From Fusibacter sp. 3D3 (lineage in GTDB: Bacteria > Bacillota > Clostridia > Peptostreptococcales > Acidaminobacteraceae), in the NCBI RefSeq assembly GCF_001748365.1, contig NZ_BDHH01000030.1, forward strand, positions 304 to 33,560: a DNA stretch of 33,257 nucleotides. Reading direction: 5' to 3'. This document shows, in pieces, positions 30,949 through 33,257 of the stretch. Numbering within the stretch: the first letter of the stretch is position 1; the number at the start of each line of letters is the position of its first letter. A program made the position numbers and the translations under genes. The notes beneath the pieces were generated by a model. The model saw nothing but the letters and a program-made list of their open reading frames with translations. It searched no databases and was not told where the DNA came from.

Positions 30949-31380
30949 TTATAATGGCGTGTACATATAAACAGAGGGTAGGGAAGCGAGGACCAGTTGT
31001 CTTTTATCATCGACCTTCCAGTTGAGCCTTTCAAGACTCATGACCGTAAACTTTATGGTGTGCAGTTCTTCTGTGACCTTAAATGCCTGTGCAATATCTG
31101 CCACAGAGATACCTTTTTGTGACTTTAGATAACCTAATAGATCATATGTAGGAATAAGGTAATCACATGCCCATCTAATCGCGCGAGATTCGTTTCTGTG
31201 GGTATTAAGTATATCCAGATATGAATAAGGCGAGTGATTTAGTCGATATGGTGGTAAAGTAGTGGCCTAGTTCATGCGCTAGGACGTGGCGGAACTCGGT
31301 TTCGTCTTTGATTTGTCCAATCATAATAGGATAACATGCAAGTCCACGGCTATCGCATGAAAAAACTCTGGAGGAGAATT
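30949..31380 (-). pseudogene. ImmA/IrrE metallopeptidase, frameshifted remnant
   Basis: The frame ending at 31205 carries YPIMIGQIKDETEFRHVLAHELGHYF, the HExxH zinc-protease motif of ImmA/IrrE. The reading frame then shifts by one base near 31235-31250 and continues as SPYSYLDILNTHRNESRAIR, YLIPTYDLLGYL and so on, to a stop at 30949. The N-terminus is cut off where the ISAs1 element begins (~31350-31380). ImmA peptidases cleave ImmR-type repressors of mobile elements, and the neighbouring integrase piece fits that origin. Confidence 0.85.
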
Positions 31381-31383
31381 CAT

Positions 31384-31764
31384 ATGGACAAAACAATGTT
31401 TAAAAGTGCATTTGAAAATGTAAGCGATTTTAGACAAGAGTGGAAAGTAAAACATAAGCTGATAGAAATAATCTTTACAACAGTGATTGCAATGATTGCA
31501 AATGCGAATACATGGATAGAAGTAGAATCCTTTGTAGAGGCAAAAAAAGAATGGTTTAAAAAATATGTGGATTTAGAGAATGGCGTACCTTCTCATGATA
31601 CGTATAAACGCGTATTTGAAAATTTGGATAGTGATTCTTTTAATAGAGCCTTTATAAGCTGGACAAGCAAGCTATCGAATGAATCCGCTGGCAGAATAAT
31701 CGCTGTAGATGGAAAAACATCAAGGGGATCACATACAGAAGATAGGAAGGAAGTTGGGACATGA
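31384..31764 (+). pseudogene. ISAs1-family transposase, 5' fragment
   Basis: From ATG at 31384 (AGGAG nine bases upstream) the frame reads FKSAFENVSDFRQEWKVKHK, then HDTYKRVFENLDSDSF and IIAVDGKTSRGS, the N-terminal region of ISAs1-type transposases including the first catalytic Asp in VDGKT. It stops after 126 residues (KEVGT), whereas intact proteins have about 370. The element is inserted into the immA-like gene and has lost its 3' two thirds. Confidence 0.85.
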
Positions 31765-31973
31765 TCCCATTAGACACGGAAGGTTCACCATCATAGCTAA
31801 ACAGAGGAATCACGGCCTTTATAGAGTATTACAAGCGGATGCTTATTAAGCTGTACCCATTTTAGCTATTCAGTACATGATATCATGACTGTTCTACACT
31901 TTTAGCTCTGGTTAGCGAGGTAACTATTTAAACCAAAGCTTTAAAAATCAATGATTTTAGGCTTGACAATATA

Positions 31974-32811
31974 GGAAGGTTCATCCATTTATACAGAAGC
32001 GCCATCCTATATTAAATCACTTCAGGTATTTCAATCAGCTGGCATGAAGCTCCTTGGAGTAAATATGGATCGCGAAGGAATTCAATACTGGAATGCCGTT
32101 TTGGAAAGAAGAAGTGGGGAAGATGCGCTTTTATATACGATTCCAACCTTTCAAAATCCAACAGGCGTTGTTATGTCTGAAATGAGGCGAAAAGAATTAT
32201 TTAAGTTTTGTATGGATAACCGGCTGCCAATCATTGAAGATGACGCTTACGGCGATATTTGGCTAGATGAAGAACCACCAAGATCATTAAAAAGCATGGA
32301 TGAAAATGGAATGGTGCTTTATCTTGGAACTGTCTCTAAAGTATTAGCGCCAGGGTTGAGAATAGGATGGATTGTAGGCGCAGAGTCTGTTGTGGAGCGC
32401 TTAGGTGATGTTAAAATGCAAATGGACTATGGTGCAAGCTCTGTTTCGCAGTGGATTGTAAAGGCAGTTTTATCTAGCCCGCAATATGATTTGTATTTGG
32501 AAGGGATGCGCGAATCCTTAAAATCCAGAAGAAATTTAATGATTGAAGCGTTAGAAAAATATTTTAAGTCTATAGCGGATTGGCAAATTCCCCAAGGTGG
32601 ATTTTATATTTGGCTAAATTTGAAACACAATGTGGCAATGGATCAATTGTTTCATTTAGCATTAAAAGAAAGAATACTATTGAATCTAGGCAGTATTTAT
32701 GATTTTAGGAAAAATAATGCCCTTAGACTTTCATACTCATATATTGATGAAGAAGAGATTATGGTGAGCATTGAAAAATTATCTCAAGTTGTTCAGCGAT
32801 TACAAAGCTGA
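31974..32811 (+). pseudogene. PLP-dependent aminotransferase, N-terminally truncated
   Basis: An open frame from after TAG at 31971-31973 reads IYTEAPSYIKSLQVFQSAGMK and then TIPTFQNPTGVVMS, EDDAYGDI, GTVSKVLAPGLRIGWI (Schiff-base Lys in SKVLAPG) and PQGGFYIWL, ending in a normal C-terminus. It is a class I/II aminotransferase, probably the C-terminal part of a MocR-type regulator or a stand-alone aminotransferase. About 120 or more residues of the aminotransferase fold are missing. The first in-frame ATG is at 32044, without a good ribosome site. No upstream part lies in the window. Confidence 0.85.
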
Positions 32812-32931
32812 GAAGCGGTAGCTTTCTTGTTCGGACGAGTCCTCTTTCAGTTTATGGAGGTTGAGAGTTGGACCACAAAGAGGTTCTACACCATATTACA
32901 ATGATCCACATTTGCTATAAATCTTGTCTAA
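32812..32931. other. Unassigned leader-like stretch before terminator
   Basis: No gene. It starts with TAGCTTTCTTGTTCGG (32819-32834), also present at 22653-22668, and ends in a terminator. It could be a short transcript or the 3' region of the aminotransferase. Confidence 0.3.
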
Positions 32932-32967
32932 GGAAGTCGATTGTGCAAAGTCGACTTCCCTTTTTTT
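32932..32967 (+). terminator. Intrinsic terminator
   Basis: GGAAGTCGA and TCGACTTCC form a 9-bp stem (loop TTGTGCAAAG), followed by C and seven T residues. It ends the aminotransferase transcript region. Confidence 0.85.
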
Positions 32968-33018
32968 AGTAAAATTAAACTTAGAATACGAATTACCAAT
33001 AGGCTCGTAGGTAAGCGT

Positions 33019-33090
33019 GTCAATCTGACTTTCAGTCAAGTTAATTTATCGAGATGTCAAGCTAACTTATCGATATGACAAGTTAGCATA
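33019..33090 (+). repeat. 21-bp tandem repeats, IS21-like transposon end
   Basis: Two adjacent 21-bp units, GTCAAGTTAATTTATCGAGAT (33035-33055) shortened here, and a second (33056-33076), agree in 18 of 21 positions, and partial copies flank them (33019-33034 and 33077-33089). Multiple short direct repeats of this TTATCGAT kind are typical of the ends of IS21-family elements; no istA/istB gene is in the window, so it may be an end reaching outward or a solo remnant. Confidence 0.45.
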
Positions 33091-33166
33091 CCAAATTGGG
33101 TCTAGATACTCTAAATTCAATTCGGAAACAGGCTGGATGGAAATAAATTTTGAAAGGCATTTAATT

Positions 33167-33257
33167 ATGAAAAAATTTAAAATTGAAGGCTATATAGATC
33201 CTATAAATATAACAAATGAATTTTTCGTATTTAAGATTTGTGATGAATTTTATAACG
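33167..33257 (+). CDS. Start of an unknown gene, cut by window end
   Basis: ATG at 33167 opens a frame to the edge of the window, MKKFKIEGYIDPIN and so on (30 codons). A GAAAGG lies about ten bases upstream. The segment is too short to assign a family. Confidence 0.45.
   Translation, partial: MKKFKIEGYIDPINITNEFFVFKICDEFYN

Noticed and set aside
22653-32834. 16-nt exact repeat TAGCTTTCTTGTTCGG at 22653 and 32819
   Set aside because: In a 33-kb A+T-rich window one such pair can arise by chance, and flanks do not align; kept only as a note.

Overview
The window looks like a low-GC, anaerobic Firmicutes chromosome, most likely a Clostridia (Peptostreptococcales/Clostridiales-type) organism. 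Supporting signs are strong AGGAGG ribosome sites with several TTG/GTG starts, a clostridial-style tmRNA tag (ANENFALAA), a repeat of the clostridial type I-B CRISPR kind, a BadF-type acyl-CoA dehydratase activase, and an oxygen-independent ferredoxin/flavoprotein pair. The species cannot be named from the sequence.

Region 1 (1-2690): the 3'-truncated end of an insertion sequence on the minus strand (DDE transposase plus an upstream DUF6431-like zinc protein), followed by a CRISPR array of 15 perfect 30-nt repeats with one spacer duplicated and one decayed repeat on the left. No cas genes are present in the window.

Region 2 (2690-13640): a peptide-utilisation locus. On the minus strand is a peptide/nickel-type ABC importer (two permeases, two ATPases) followed by an FCD-type GntR regulator. 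Diverging on the plus strand are an AprA/fumarate-reductase-like flavoprotein, its two-cluster ferredoxin, an M42 aminopeptidase, the solute-binding lipoprotein, an imidazolonepropionase-like amidohydrolase and a 41-residue membrane miniprotein. Together these would capture short peptides, hydrolyse them and pass electrons to an unidentified unsaturated or oxidised substrate.

Region 3 (13650-21870): ordinary housekeeping and accessory genes. They are a TIM-barrel sugar isomerase-like protein, an RmlD-like reductase, a small membrane protein with a 4-residue repeat, an IS200/IS605 right-end (omega-RNA-like) remnant, a NfeD-flotillin operon, a GNAT acetyltransferase, a LuxR-HTH/DUF2087 regulator, an EamA transporter, and smpB directly followed by ssrA (tmRNA).

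Region 4 (21880-33257): a scrambled genomic-island-like zone beginning just after the tmRNA. It contains two closely related class II Fic genes, a CDF zinc exporter with an ArsR/SmtB-like operator, and a truncated activase cut off exactly at the second fic gene. It also has a Phd/ParE module with a truncated toxin, a broken low-molecular-weight tyrosine phosphatase, AlbA_2 and group II intron reverse transcriptase fragments, and an intact two-gene unit of a secreted papain-like cysteine protease with a membrane-anchored partner. Dead tyrosine integrases, a frameshifted ImmA peptidase, a truncated ISAs1 transposase, an N-terminally truncated aminotransferase and 21-bp tandem repeats resembling IS21-family ends complete it. 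Repeated insertion, recombination and decay are the main theme there.
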